A DNA stretch of 64,000 bases from the NCBI RefSeq assembly GCF_038096165.1, contig NZ_CP151076.1:930001-994000 (forward strand), given 5' to 3'. Source of the DNA: Pseudomonas sp. G.S.17. GTDB taxonomy: Bacteria; Pseudomonadota; Gammaproteobacteria; Pseudomonadales; Pseudomonadaceae. The notes beneath the pieces were generated by a model that saw nothing but the letters and a program-made list of their open reading frames with translations, made no database searches and was not told where the DNA came from. This document shows, piece by piece, positions 27,410-36,091 of the stretch. The translations under genes were made by a program, and so were the position numbers. The first letter of the stretch is position 1; each line of letters begins with the position of its first letter.

Positions 27410-28939
27410 CTACTTGCCGAAGAGAAGGTCCCACACATCTTTGGCTGAATTGATTTCGAAGAATTTACTCAGGAAAGTGCTGCTTTCGTTTTTGAATCGC
27501 TCAATCGCCTTGTTGGCGCTTTCCAGCACTTCTTTGCTGATGTTTTCCAGCTCGCTTTTGCTGGTTGCGCGCTTCACAAGGGCGGGATTGTTGTTCGCCC
27601 ATTCGCGTACCAGTGCGTCCTGCCAGTCACTGTCCATAGGGTGGGTAAAGTAGTGCGCGGCTGCTTGCGCAGGGTCTTGAACTTCGGGCTTTTGTTCCCA
27701 ATGCCCCGCCATTGCCTGCCCGACGCGAAGTACGGCATTTTCTGCAAGCAGTGCTGCAAGCTGATGCGGCGGATGTTCGGCATGGTCCTTGGACAGCTGA
27801 GAGTGGGACGGGTTTGTCGAGCCGCTGGTGTGGGGGTCATCACCCCAGCTGGTTTGTCCATCGCCAACGCTGTTGCCGAACAAGGTGGTCAAGCCTTGCA
27901 TGGCGGTGCCGACAGCGTTGCCAACGATTCTGCCCGGCGTAACGATGATGTTGAGTATCTGTTCGACCTGGCTGGCAAACCCCAGGCCGGCCCATTTATC
28001 GCGCGCGGTCAAAAATGCCTCATGTGCCTCATACAAACGCGGGTCCGGATGTTCACTGAGCAGGATTTGCAGGATCTGGTCGCGCTCATAGCGCACGCCG
28101 GGTTTTGTCGCTTCGAAGGGTTTGTCGTCGGTAGAGAACAGGATCTTGCCCAGCGGTGCCGCCAGACTGCCGATGATATCGCTGCCGCCAAAAGTGCCGG
28201 TCACCAGGGGCAAACCATGCTTGCAGTCGGCCTTGGAGGTCCATGGCAGCACGTCGTCATAGCCCACCTTTCTCAGGCTGAGTTCGACGAAGTTGGAATG
28301 GGCGAAGAAGTCCTCCAGGACATGCAGTGCGGAACCGAAGGCCTGCAAGCCATCGGCGGATTGCGGACCCGCCTCGCGCGCAAGGTTCAGCTCGGCGGTC
28401 ATGAAGTCCACACCACGCTGCAAATAGCGCTTCATCGACGTTTCAGGGTCGACTTGCAGCGAAGCATCATCAGGCGCGACCCAGTCTTCGAAATCCGCGT
28501 CGATGTTTTTCGGATCGGTGGGTTTGTCGTTGGCGGGTTTGGGGTTGTCGAGGTGTTCGCTGGGCCGGTAAACGCCAAGTTTCTCGGGCGTCACGGTAAA
28601 TTGCTGCCGATCAATTGCCATCAGGCCGGTGAATTCCCGGACCGCCAGCACATCGACGATCTTGGTCAAGGCCTCTCGGGACAACACGTCCGGGAAGTTT
28701 TTCGGCGTGCCAACAGCGCGAACCAGTTTCGGGTCGAGCAGTTGGGAGTAATCCCGCAGCCAGTTGCCGTAATAAATGGCGCGGATCTGAAACGCAGTGA
28801 GATCGAGCTTGCCAAGCACTGCTTCGATTGCACCGTGGGTGGCTGTTACAGGGTCGCCTTTGCCTGCTTCGAAGCGCAGTGCCACGGGCAGGGGTTCGAC
28901 GGCTGTGTTGTTATCAACAAGTGTTTGCGAAGGATTCAT
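27410..28939 (-). CDS. HET-C domain protein
   Basis: A 509-residue protein with the HET-C (heterokaryon incompatibility C) domain: THGAIEAVLGKLDLTAFQIR, then IYYGNWLRDYSQLLDPKLV near residues 35-75, and the histidine-rich helix FGSALHVLEDFFAHSNFVEL near 205-225. That histidine pattern resembles zinc-dependent phospholipase C/P1 nuclease-like helices, so a metal-dependent hydrolase is plausible but unproven. There is no signal peptide. A hydrophobic glycine-rich stretch (IIVTPGRIVGNAVGTAMQGL) lies near 330-350, and the C-terminus is helical and charged. The start at 28939 has an AGAGGAA site. It is a single gene with no obvious immunity partner. In fungi HET-C contributes to self/non-self cell death; the bacterial role is unclear. 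Confidence 0.82.
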   Translation of the reverse strand: MNPSQTLVDNNTAVEPLPVALRFEAGKGDPVTATHGAIEAVLGKLDLTAFQIRAIYYGNWLRDYSQLLDPKLVRAVGTPKNFPDVLSREALTKIVDVLAVREFTGLMAIDRQQFTVTPEKLGVYRPSEHLDNPKPANDKPTDPKNIDADFEDWVAPDDASLQVDPETSMKRYLQRGVDFMTAELNLAREAGPQSADGLQAFGSALHVLEDFFAHSNFVELSLRKVGYDDVLPWTSKADCKHGLPLVTGTFGGSDIIGSLAAPLGKILFSTDDKPFEATKPGVRYERDQILQILLSEHPDPRLYEAHEAFLTARDKWAGLGFASQVEQILNIIVTPGRIVGNAVGTAMQGLTTLFGNSVGDGQTSWGDDPHTSGSTNPSHSQLSKDHAEHPPHQLAALLAENAVLRVGQAMAGHWEQKPEVQDPAQAAAHYFTHPMDSDWQDALVREWANNNPALVKRATSKSELENISKEVLESANKAIERFKNESSTFLSKFFEINSAKDVWDLLFGK

Positions 28940-29163
28940 CCGTGATTCCTCTGGAGTGAGCGCAAGCGTGCAGTCGCAGGCGACTGTCAGCGACGTGCAC
29001 ATAAAAATGAATGTGGGTGTAGCGGGGTGTGAGTTTACGGCCTGAGAAAAATGGCGGAATCAGATCGGTCGGCAAAGCGTGTAGGGGGAAGGAACGCAGG
29101 TGTTGCGACGTGTCGGCGGGACGTACAGGAAATGGCGGCAACCATAGTTGCCGCCAGGGTCAA

Positions 29164-29877
29164 TCAGGGAATGGCGACTTCAATCACGCCGTCGGCGGTG
29201 ACCGTGACCTGGCTGGTGCCGGCTTCGACATCCGGCGTTGGCGCTGCGTCAGAGCGTTCGGCCTTCATCATCATGACCGGTGCGCGCAGATACGGCTGCG
29301 GATAGCCCGAAGTATTGAAATTCAGGTGGATCACTTTGTAGCCCGTGCCGCCCAGCGCTTCGGTCAACAGCTGTGCCCGCGCGCGGAACGCTGTCACGGC
29401 ATCCTTGAGCAACACATCTTCGCTGGCTTTGCGGGTTGGCTTGGCAATGGAGAAGTCCATGCCGCCCATTTTCATGTCGCCGAGCATCTCGCCGGTGAGT
29501 TTGGACAGTGCCGCGAAATCGGCGCTTTCCAGACGCAGCTCGGCACGTTCACGCCAGCCGGTGATCTTCTGCCCTTTGTCGTCATAGACCGGATAACTGC
29601 TGCGATTGCCCTGGCGGATCGTCACGCCGTTAACCTGCCGCGCCTGCGCGAGTGCCTTGTTCAGGGTTTCGGTGATTTCAGCGGCGAGTTTGGCCGGATC
29701 GGTGTTCTGCGCCTCGCTGTACAGCGTGACGTTCATCAAGTCACGCGCGACTTCCTGGTCGACTTCGGCGCGCACGGAAATCTGATTGTAACGGAGGTCT
29801 TCAGCCATGGCTGAAACGCTGGACAGGGCAGCGACGCCGAGGGCGAGGAGGGCGGCAGTTGGACGAAGGCTGAACAT
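29164..29877 (-). CDS. Periplasmic SIMPL-domain (DUF541) protein
   Basis: A 237-residue exported protein. The signal peptide ends at SSVSAMAE and is followed by a DUF541/SIMPL fold (YNQISVRAEVDQEVARDLMNV; ELRLESADFAALSKLTGEML). Its site is AAGGAAG. It corresponds in position to PAO1 PA4495 beside roxS. The role of the family is poorly defined, and oxidative-stress links are reported for some members. Confidence 0.9.
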   Translation of the reverse strand: MFSLRPTAALLALGVAALSSVSAMAEDLRYNQISVRAEVDQEVARDLMNVTLYSEAQNTDPAKLAAEITETLNKALAQARQVNGVTIRQGNRSSYPVYDDKGQKITGWRERAELRLESADFAALSKLTGEMLGDMKMGGMDFSIAKPTRKASEDVLLKDAVTAFRARAQLLTEALGGTGYKVIHLNFNTSGYPQPYLRAPVMMMKAERSDAAPTPDVEAGTSQVTVTADGVIEVAIP

Positions 29878-29994
29878 GGAAACTTCCTTTTATGGAGGTG
29901 TGGTCGAGCTGAGACGCAAAGCTATCAGACTGTGAAAGCGGGGGCAGGTTCCTCTCAACAGGCCCCGCCAACTCTGTTGAATAAACACATGTTC

Positions 29995-30086
29995 CGTGGG
30001 AGCGAGCTTGCTCGCGAAGACGTATTTATATTCATCACGTTCTTCGGGTCTGAAACATTGCCTTCGCAAGCAGGCTTGCTCCCCCC
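29995..30086. repeat. REP-like inverted pair
   Basis: GTGGGAGCGAGCTTGCTCGCGAA faces CTTCGCAAGCAGGCTTGCTCCC, with about 45 bp between them, in the interval between the divergent SIMPL and roxS genes. Confidence 0.7.
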
Positions 30087-30180
30087 TTCGCCAAATGAAA
30101 GATGCCTCACTTTTCGCAGTTTTCACCTGTGGCTGGTTATACTCGCTCCGATTCGCCTGGAGCACTCATCAGGAGAGCTC

Positions 30181-31443
30181 ATGCTCGCCCCCGTTCAATT
30201 GTTGTCCGCTACTCGCCAGAACCTCTGGCGTCTGACGCTTATCCGCATGCTGGTGCTGGCCGCGCAGGCTGGATCGGTGGGGATTGCCTACCTGTTTCAC
30301 TTGTTGCCGCTACCCTGGATGCAACTGGCTATTACCCTTGGCTTTTCCATGGTCTGGTGTGTCCTGACCGCCGTTCGGCTGCGCACTTCGCTGCCGGTGA
30401 CCGAGCTGGAATATGCCGTGCAGCTAGCTTTCGACCTGCTGATCCATAGCGCGCTGCTGTACTACTCCGGCGGTTCGACCAATCCGTTTGTTTCTTATTA
30501 TCTGGTGCCGCTGACCATCGCTGCGGTGACGCTGCCATGGCGTTTTTCGCTGATTCTTTCCGGTATCGCACTGGCCGCGTACACCTTGCTGCTGGTGCAG
30601 TTCTATCCGTTGGACACGCTGCCCATTGCGCGGGAAAACCTGCAGGTTTACGGCATGTGGCTGAGTTTCGCTCTGGCGGCTGCGGTGATCACCTTCTTCG
30701 CGGCGAAAATGGCCGAAGAGCTGCGCCGCCAGGAGCAACTGCGTGCCGAGCGCCGCGAAGAGGGTTTACGCGATCAACAATTGCTCGCCGTGGCGACCCA
30801 GGCGGCGGGCGCGGCGCATGAGTTGGGCACGCCGCTGTCGACCATGAGTGTGCTGCTTAAAGAGATGCGCCAGGATCATCACGATCCGGCGTTGCAGGAC
30901 GATCTGGCGGTGCTGCAGGAGCAGGTCAAACAGTGCAAGTTGACCTTGCAGCAACTGGTCCGCGCTTCCGAGGCCAATCGACGTCTGGCGGTGGAAAAGC
31001 AGGCGGTGACGCACTGGCTGGATGAAGCCCTCAACCGCTGGCACTTGATGCGCCCGGAAGCCAGTTATCGTTTTCTGTTGCTGGGCACCGATACAGCGCC
31101 CATGCTTGCGCCGCCGCCGGACTTGACCCAAGCGTTGCTTAACCTGCTGAACAACGCCGCCGATGCCTGCCCGGAAGGGCTGGAAGTCAGTCTGGGCTGG
31201 GACGTAGAAGAAATCTGCATCAGTATTCGCGACCACGGCGCAGGGGTGCCGCTGGCCATTGCCGAACAAATCGGTAAACCTTTCTTTACCACCAAGGGCA
31301 AAGGCTTCGGCCTGGGCCTTTTCCTGAGCAAAGCCAGCGTGACCCGCGCAGGCGGCTCGGTAAAACTCTACAGTCATGAAGAAGGCGGCACGCTCACTGA
31401 GCTGCGTCTGCCCCGTGATGCCCGAGGAGACATAGATGAGTGA
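30181..31443 (+). CDS. roxS: Sensor histidine kinase RoxS (RegB/PrrB type)
   Basis: A 420-residue membrane kinase. Six hydrophobic segments span about 22-175, and the conserved RegB-type quinone loop GGSTNPF is at 97-103. An H-box AAHELGTPLS follows with phosphorylated H213. The ATPase part has NLLNNAADAC, DHGAGVP and GFGLGLFLSK. The start at 30181 has an AGGAG site; the open frame back to 29932 crosses REP DNA. It overlaps roxR by 8 nt. By family it senses the redox state of the respiratory chain and controls terminal oxidases such as the cyanide-insensitive oxidase. Confidence 0.95.
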   Translation: MLAPVQLLSATRQNLWRLTLIRMLVLAAQAGSVGIAYLFHLLPLPWMQLAITLGFSMVWCVLTAVRLRTSLPVTELEYAVQLAFDLLIHSALLYYSGGSTNPFVSYYLVPLTIAAVTLPWRFSLILSGIALAAYTLLLVQFYPLDTLPIARENLQVYGMWLSFALAAAVITFFAAKMAEELRRQEQLRAERREEGLRDQQLLAVATQAAGAAHELGTPLSTMSVLLKEMRQDHHDPALQDDLAVLQEQVKQCKLTLQQLVRASEANRRLAVEKQAVTHWLDEALNRWHLMRPEASYRFLLLGTDTAPMLAPPPDLTQALLNLLNNAADACPEGLEVSLGWDVEEICISIRDHGAGVPLAIAEQIGKPFFTTKGKGFGLGLFLSKASVTRAGGSVKLYSHEEGGTLTELRLPRDARGDIDE

Positions 31444-31996
31444 CGAAATCCAGGTTGAAGGCGAAGAGCTGCCGCATCTGTTGCTGGTTGACGATGATGC
31501 GACCTTTACCCGAGTGATGGCCCGAGCCATGAGCCGTCGCGGCTTTCGCGTGAGTACCGCAGGTTCCGCCGAAGAAGGCCTGGCTCTGGCGCAGGCGGAC
31601 ATTCCCGAGTTTGCCGCGCTGGACTTGAAGATGGACGGCGATTCCGGTCTGGTTCTGCTGCCCAAGCTGCTGGAGCTGGACCCGGACATGCGCGTGGTGA
31701 TCCTCACCGGTTACTCGAGCATTGCCACCGCCGTGGAGGCGATCAAGCGCGGCGCGTGCAATTACCTGTGCAAACCGGCAGATGCCGACGACGTGTTGGC
31801 CTCGCTGCTTTCCCGGCATTCCGATCTGGATACCCTGGTGCCGGAAAACCCGATGTCGGTGGACCGTTTGCAGTGGGAACACATTCAGCGCGTCCTGACC
31901 GAGCATGAAGGCAATATTTCGGCCACGGCCCGCGCGCTGGGCATGCATCGACGCACCTTGCAGCGCAAGTTGCAGAAGCGCCCGGTGCGTCGCTGA
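31436..31996 (+). CDS. roxR: Response regulator RoxR (RegA/PrrA type)
   Basis: A 186-residue regulator. The receiver has acidic residues D19-D21 (LLLVDDD) and phospho-acceptor D63 (ALDLKMDG). A proline-containing linker leads to a Fis-type helix-turn-helix near the C-terminus (GNISATARALGMHRRTLQRK). It is translationally coupled to roxS. Confidence 0.95.
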   Translation: MSDEIQVEGEELPHLLLVDDDATFTRVMARAMSRRGFRVSTAGSAEEGLALAQADIPEFAALDLKMDGDSGLVLLPKLLELDPDMRVVILTGYSSIATAVEAIKRGACNYLCKPADADDVLASLLSRHSDLDTLVPENPMSVDRLQWEHIQRVLTEHEGNISATARALGMHRRTLQRKLQKRPVRR

Positions 31997-32085
31997 GTCA
32001 AAGCAAAAACCATTCAAGGATGATCGTGTCGAGCGTTCAGGTTGATCCCGAACGCTGAACTTCAATTGAAGCCGAGACATCACCC

Positions 32086-33822
32086 ATGAGCCGCAATGCC
32101 GAATATTCAACGGTCAATGACAGCGTTGAAGGTGCTTTTTTTTCGCGAGTATGGAAACTCACGACCCCTTACTGGCGCAGTGAAGAAAAGGGCCTGGCCT
32201 GGATTCTGCTGATAGCGGTCATTGCCCTTTCGCTGTTCAGCGTCGCCATTTCGGTGGTGATCAACAGCTGGTATCGCGACTTTTATAACGCGCTGGAAAA
32301 GAAAGACCTGGAAGCCTTCACCCAGCAGATTCTGTATTTCTGCGGGATCGCTGCGGTGGGCATTCTGAGTGCGGTTTACCGGCTGTATCTCACGCAAATG
32401 CTGACCATTCGCTGGCGGCGCTGGCTGACCGAGCAGCATTTCGCCAAATGGCTCAGTCACAAGAATTACTACCAGCTGGAGCAGGGCGGTTATACCGATA
32501 ACCCTGACCAACGCCTGTCCCAGGATCTGGATCAGTTCACCACCAGCACCTTGTCGCTGGGTTTGGGGCTGATGCGCACAGTGGTCAGCCTGGTTTCGTT
32601 TTCCATCATCCTGTGGGGCGTTTCCGGCAGTATCGAATTGTTCGGCATCACTATTCCTGGCTATATGTTCTGGGCGGCTTTGGTGTATGCAGTGGCGGGC
32701 AGCTGGCTGACGCACCTGATCGGCCGGCGGCTGATCCTGCTCAGCAACCAACAGGAACGCTACGAAGCTGACCTGCGTTTCGCCCTGGTTCGGGTGCGGG
32801 AAAATGCCGAAAGCATTGCGCTGTCCAACGGCGAGCCCAACGAGAATGAGCGCCTGAGTTCACGATTCGGCATGGTCTGGGGGAATTTCTGGACGATCAT
32901 GAAAGTGCAGAAGCGCCTGACGTTCTTCACTGCTGGCTATTCGCAGATCGCCATAATCTTCGCCTTTGTCGTCGCCGCGCCGCGTTACTTCGCGGGCAAG
33001 ATCGAGCTGGGCGGCCTGATGCAGATCAACTCGGCATTCGGCAACGTGCAGGAGAACTTCAGCTGGTTTATCGACGCGTACACCACGCTGGCTTCCTGGC
33101 GCGCGACCTGTGATCGTTTGCTGAGTTTCCGCCAGGCCATGGCCAAGAACGAACAACGCGAGCCAGCCTTCGATATTCGTCACGACGGCGATGCCTTGAG
33201 CTTGAAAGGCCTGGGCTTGCAGCTCGGTGCGGGTCGGCAATTGCTGAGCAATGCCAATTTGAGTATCGCTGCGGGTGAGCACGTCATGCTCAGCGGGCGG
33301 TCCGGCAGCGGCAAAAGCACGTTGCTGCGGGCGTTGGGTGGCTTGTGGAATGATGGCCATGGCCAGTTGGTCGTGCCGGCGGAACGCTATCTGTTCTTGC
33401 CGCAAAAGCCTTATCTGCCTATCGGTACCTTGCGCGACGCGTTAAGTTATCCACAGGCCAGCGACGTTTACCCCGCCGAGCGCTTTGCCGAGATTCTGCA
33501 AACCTGCCGCTTGAGCCATCTGATTCCGCGTCTGGATGAAAGTAATCACTGGCAACGGATGTTGTCACCGGGTGAACAGCAGCGCGTGGCATTTGCCCGG
33601 GCATTGTTGTTCGCGCCGCGCTGGTTGTATCTGGATGAGGCGACTTCGGCCATGGATGAAGAAGACGAGGCTGCGCTGTATCAGGCGCTGATCGATGAAT
33701 TGCCGGGCGTGACCCTGTTGAGCATTGGTCATCGCAGCAGTCTCAAGCGTTTTCATCGCCGTCACTTGCGTATTGAGGGCGGGCAACTGCTCGAACAGCC
33801 GCATCCTGAAGCGGTTGTATAG
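32086..33822 (+). CDS. YddA-like ABC transporter, fused permease and ATPase
   Basis: A 578-residue half-transporter of the ABC_membrane_2 (ABCD/SbmA-YddA) family. The membrane domain spans about 30-310 (WILLIAVIALSLFSVAISVV; EQHFAKWLSHKNYYQLE; DNPDQRLSQDLDQF). The ATPase has Walker A SGRSGSGKST near 402-411, signature LSPGEQQR and Walker B LYLDEATSAMD near 510. It probably works as a homodimer and its substrate is unknown. It stands alone after roxR with a weak ribosome binding site. Confidence 0.88.
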   Translation: MSRNAEYSTVNDSVEGAFFSRVWKLTTPYWRSEEKGLAWILLIAVIALSLFSVAISVVINSWYRDFYNALEKKDLEAFTQQILYFCGIAAVGILSAVYRLYLTQMLTIRWRRWLTEQHFAKWLSHKNYYQLEQGGYTDNPDQRLSQDLDQFTTSTLSLGLGLMRTVVSLVSFSIILWGVSGSIELFGITIPGYMFWAALVYAVAGSWLTHLIGRRLILLSNQQERYEADLRFALVRVRENAESIALSNGEPNENERLSSRFGMVWGNFWTIMKVQKRLTFFTAGYSQIAIIFAFVVAAPRYFAGKIELGGLMQINSAFGNVQENFSWFIDAYTTLASWRATCDRLLSFRQAMAKNEQREPAFDIRHDGDALSLKGLGLQLGAGRQLLSNANLSIAAGEHVMLSGRSGSGKSTLLRALGGLWNDGHGQLVVPAERYLFLPQKPYLPIGTLRDALSYPQASDVYPAERFAEILQTCRLSHLIPRLDESNHWQRMLSPGEQQRVAFARALLFAPRWLYLDEATSAMDEEDEAALYQALIDELPGVTLLSIGHRSSLKRFHRRHLRIEGGQLLEQPHPEAVV

Positions 33823-33856
33823 ATATGTTGCAGGTCGAGTCGTTTTTACGCATGTG

Positions 33857-33866
33857 ATCGTACAAC
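33857..33866. promoter_or_regulatory. Candidate operator of the GntR-type regulator (own gene)
   Basis: ATCGTACAAC lies 41 bp upstream of the regulator gene. Its exact reverse complement is at 34895-34904, upstream of kdgD. This points to autoregulation plus control of the hexarate genes. Confidence 0.5.
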
Positions 33867-33906
33867 GCCGTGAGCTATCATTGTTCCCTTAACTGCCGTG
33901 AGATTG

Positions 33907-34665
33907 ATGTTGGATATGGAAAATCAAAGCGCTCCGCCTCGCGCCCGCAGAAAGCACCGTAGCCTGGCGCAAGAGCTGGTCACTGAATTGTCTGAGCGAA
34001 TTCGCAGCGGACAGCTCAAGCGTGGGGATAAGTTGCCGACCGAGTCGGCGATCATGGAAGAGCAGGGCGTCAGCCGCACGGTGGTGCGCGAAGCGATTTC
34101 GCGCCTGCAGGCGTCGGGCCTGGTCGAAACCCGGCATGGCATCGGCACCTTTGTGCTGGATACGCCGAGCCCGAGCGGTTTCCGCATCGATCCCGCCACC
34201 ATCGTTACCTTGCGTGATGTGCTGGCGATCCTCGAATTGCGCATCAGCCTGGAGGTGGAATCTGCCGGCCTGGCCGCGCAACGTCGTACGGACGAGCAGT
34301 TGCTGGCCATGCGCAACGCGCTGGATGCGTTGAACGAAAGCGCTGCACATGCCAGTGATGCCGTGGCGTCGGACTTTCAGTTCCATTTGCACATCGCGCT
34401 GTCTACGGGCAATCGGTATTTCACCGACATCATGACCCACCTGGGCACCAGCATCATTCCGCGCACGCGCTTGAACTCGGCACGCCTGGCTCATGACGAT
34501 CAACAGCACTACATGAATCGCCTCAGCCGGGAACACGAGGAGATTTACGACGCAATCGCCCGCCAGGACTCGGACGCCGCCCGCGCCGCCATGCGCCTGC
34601 ACCTGACCAACAGCCGCGAACGCTTGCGCCACGCCCATGAAGAGGCTGAATCGCAGCGGGCTTGA
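33907..34665 (+). CDS. FadR-subfamily GntR regulator of hexarate catabolism
   Basis: A DNA-binding protein of about 252 residues. The N-terminal winged helix-turn-helix (LVTELSERIRSGQLKRGDKL, then SRTVVREAISRLQASGLVE, RHGIGTFV) is followed by an all-helical FCD ligand domain (ELRISLEVESAGLAA; DFQFHLHIALSTGN; HEEIYDAIARQDSDAARAAM). The FCD metal-binding pattern D-x-x-x-H (FHLHIA) is visible. The start is uncertain among GTG 33898, ATG 33907 and ATG 33916. Its place upstream of kdgD, gudP and garD suggests it senses glucarate/galactarate or an intermediate. Confidence 0.85.
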   Translation: MLDMENQSAPPRARRKHRSLAQELVTELSERIRSGQLKRGDKLPTESAIMEEQGVSRTVVREAISRLQASGLVETRHGIGTFVLDTPSPSGFRIDPATIVTLRDVLAILELRISLEVESAGLAAQRRTDEQLLAMRNALDALNESAAHASDAVASDFQFHLHIALSTGNRYFTDIMTHLGTSIIPRTRLNSARLAHDDQQHYMNRLSREHEEIYDAIARQDSDAARAAMRLHLTNSRERLRHAHEEAESQRA

Positions 34666-34684
34666 GAAGACAAGGTGCCATGAC

Positions 34685-34736
34685 GTAGGACCGGCTTCAG
34701 CCGGGAGCGCGCTCTCCCGGCTGAAGCCGGTCCTAC
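34685..34736. repeat. Perfect REP inverted repeat (23-bp arms)
   Basis: GTAGGACCGGCTTCAGCCGG continues to a 23-nt arm with its exact complement after a 6-nt spacer. It is 20 nt after the regulator stop, so it can also work as a transcription stop or mRNA 3' end. Confidence 0.85.
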
Positions 34737-34774
34737 GAATCCGTGCAGTGTCAGCCGTCCAGGCATCCAAAGAC

Positions 34775-34784
34775 GTCGTACGAC
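34775..34784. promoter_or_regulatory. Palindrome GTCGTACGAC, possible regulator half-site
   Basis: A perfect 10-bp palindrome sharing the CGTAC core of the two motifs at 33857 and 34895. It lies about 190 bp upstream of kdgD. Confidence 0.35.
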
Positions 34785-34894
34785 TTTCGTTCTATACCAA
34801 AACCCGCCAAGCCCCATTCCTGCGGGCTTCATCCAGCCGTCATTGACCGCTGAAGCAAAAATCTCTAAATCCCTGTTGAGTCATCTTATTTTCA

Positions 34895-34904
34895 GTTGTA
34901 CGAT
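34895..34904. promoter_or_regulatory. Candidate operator upstream of kdgD
   Basis: GTTGTACGAT is the exact reverse complement of the motif upstream of the regulator gene. It is placed 68 bp before the kdgD start, which suits repression by the adjacent GntR-type protein. Confidence 0.5.
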
Positions 34905-34971
34905 GACTTACGACATCAGCGCAGGACTGATGATCCATTCACTTTTTTTGCTTCCCTAGGGTGTTCGAATA

Positions 34972-35883
34972 ATGAATCCACAAGAACTGAAGTCCATCCT
35001 TTCCCACGGTCTGCTGTCCTTCCCGGTTACCGATTTTAATGCTCAGGGCGACTTCCATCGCGCTGGCTACATCAAACGTCTTGAGTGGTTGGCCCCATAC
35101 GGCGCCAGCGCTTTGTTCGCGGCCGGCGGTACAGGTGAGTTTTTCTCCCTGGCAGCCAGCGAATACTCCGAAGTGATCAAGACTGCGGTCGATACCTGCG
35201 CTACCAGCGTGCCGATTCTTGCCGGTGTTGGCGGTTCTACCCGCCAGGCTATCGAATATGCGCAAGAAGCCGAGCGTCTGGGTGCCAAGGGTTTGTTGCT
35301 GCTGCCCCATTACCTGACTGAAGCCAGCCAGGACGGCGTTGCCGCCCACGTTGAAGCGGTGTGCAAATCGGTCAAGATCGGCGTTATCGTCTACAACCGT
35401 AACGTTTGCCGCCTGACTGCTCCGCTGCTGGAACAGCTGGCCGAGCGTTGCCCGAATCTGATCGGTTACAAAGATGGCCTGGGCGATATCGAACTGATGG
35501 TTTCGATCCGTCGTCGCCTCGGCGATCGCTTCTCGTACCTGGGCGGCTTGCCGACCGCTGAAGTCTACGCCGCTGCTTACAAAGCACTGGGCGTACCGGT
35601 TTACTCGTCTGCGGTATTCAACTTCGTACCGAAACTGGCGATGGACTTCTACCACGCTATCGCCAAGGACGATCACGTTGCTGTTGGCAAAATGATCGAC
35701 GACTTCTTCCTGCCATACCTGGATATTCGTAACCGCAAATCCGGTTATGCCGTGAGCATCGTCAAGGCCGGCGCCAAAATCGCTGGCTATGACGCAGGTC
35801 CGGTGCGGACTCCACTGACTGACCTGACTGGCGAAGAGTACGAAATGCTCGCAGCCCTGATGGACAAGCAGGGTAAGCAGTAA
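34972..35883 (+). CDS. kdgD: 5-dehydro-4-deoxyglucarate dehydratase
   Basis: A 303-residue member of the DHDPS/NAL (class I aldolase-like TIM barrel) family. It converts 5-keto-4-deoxyglucarate to 2-oxoglutarate semialdehyde with loss of water and CO2. GGTGEFFSL is the substrate loop; Y141 (VIVYNR) and the Schiff-base lysine K167 (IGYKDGLGD) are the catalytic pair. The length is typical. It is followed by a terminator, so the permease gene has its own promoter or depends on readthrough. No 2-oxoglutarate semialdehyde dehydrogenase or glucarate dehydratase gene is visible in the window. Confidence 0.95.
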   Translation: MNPQELKSILSHGLLSFPVTDFNAQGDFHRAGYIKRLEWLAPYGASALFAAGGTGEFFSLAASEYSEVIKTAVDTCATSVPILAGVGGSTRQAIEYAQEAERLGAKGLLLLPHYLTEASQDGVAAHVEAVCKSVKIGVIVYNRNVCRLTAPLLEQLAERCPNLIGYKDGLGDIELMVSIRRRLGDRFSYLGGLPTAEVYAAAYKALGVPVYSSAVFNFVPKLAMDFYHAIAKDDHVAVGKMIDDFFLPYLDIRNRKSGYAVSIVKAGAKIAGYDAGPVRTPLTDLTGEEYEMLAALMDKQGKQ

Positions 35884-35900
35884 CAAATCCACAGGTAATC

Positions 35901-35926
35901 AACCGCTGAGCGATCAGCGGTTTTTT
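35901..35926 (+). terminator. Rho-independent terminator after kdgD
   Basis: AACCGCTGA and TCAGCGGTT form a 9-bp perfect stem with a 4-nt loop and a T6 run, 18 nt after the stop. Confidence 0.92.
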
Positions 35927-36091
35927 GCCCTTGGGTGTTTGCCAGCAGCATGGATCGTAAGGACGCGTTTGTACTGTGGGTAGGACGATTCGCTATGAGC
36001 GATATCGCCTAAGGGGCCGGCAGGCGTAAGCAGCACATAAAAAAACAGTTTCACCCGCGTAAAAAAATAATTAGTGGGAGTTCACACACAC

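Larger units (their letters stand above)
34666..34971. other. Intergenic region upstream of kdgD with REP hairpin and candidate operators
   Basis: About 306 bp without a gene. It holds a perfect 23-bp REP inverted repeat (34685-34736), the palindrome GTCGTACGAC (34775-34784) and the motif GTTGTACGAT (34895-34904). The promoter of the kdgD operon should lie in the last 100 bp. Confidence 0.65.
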
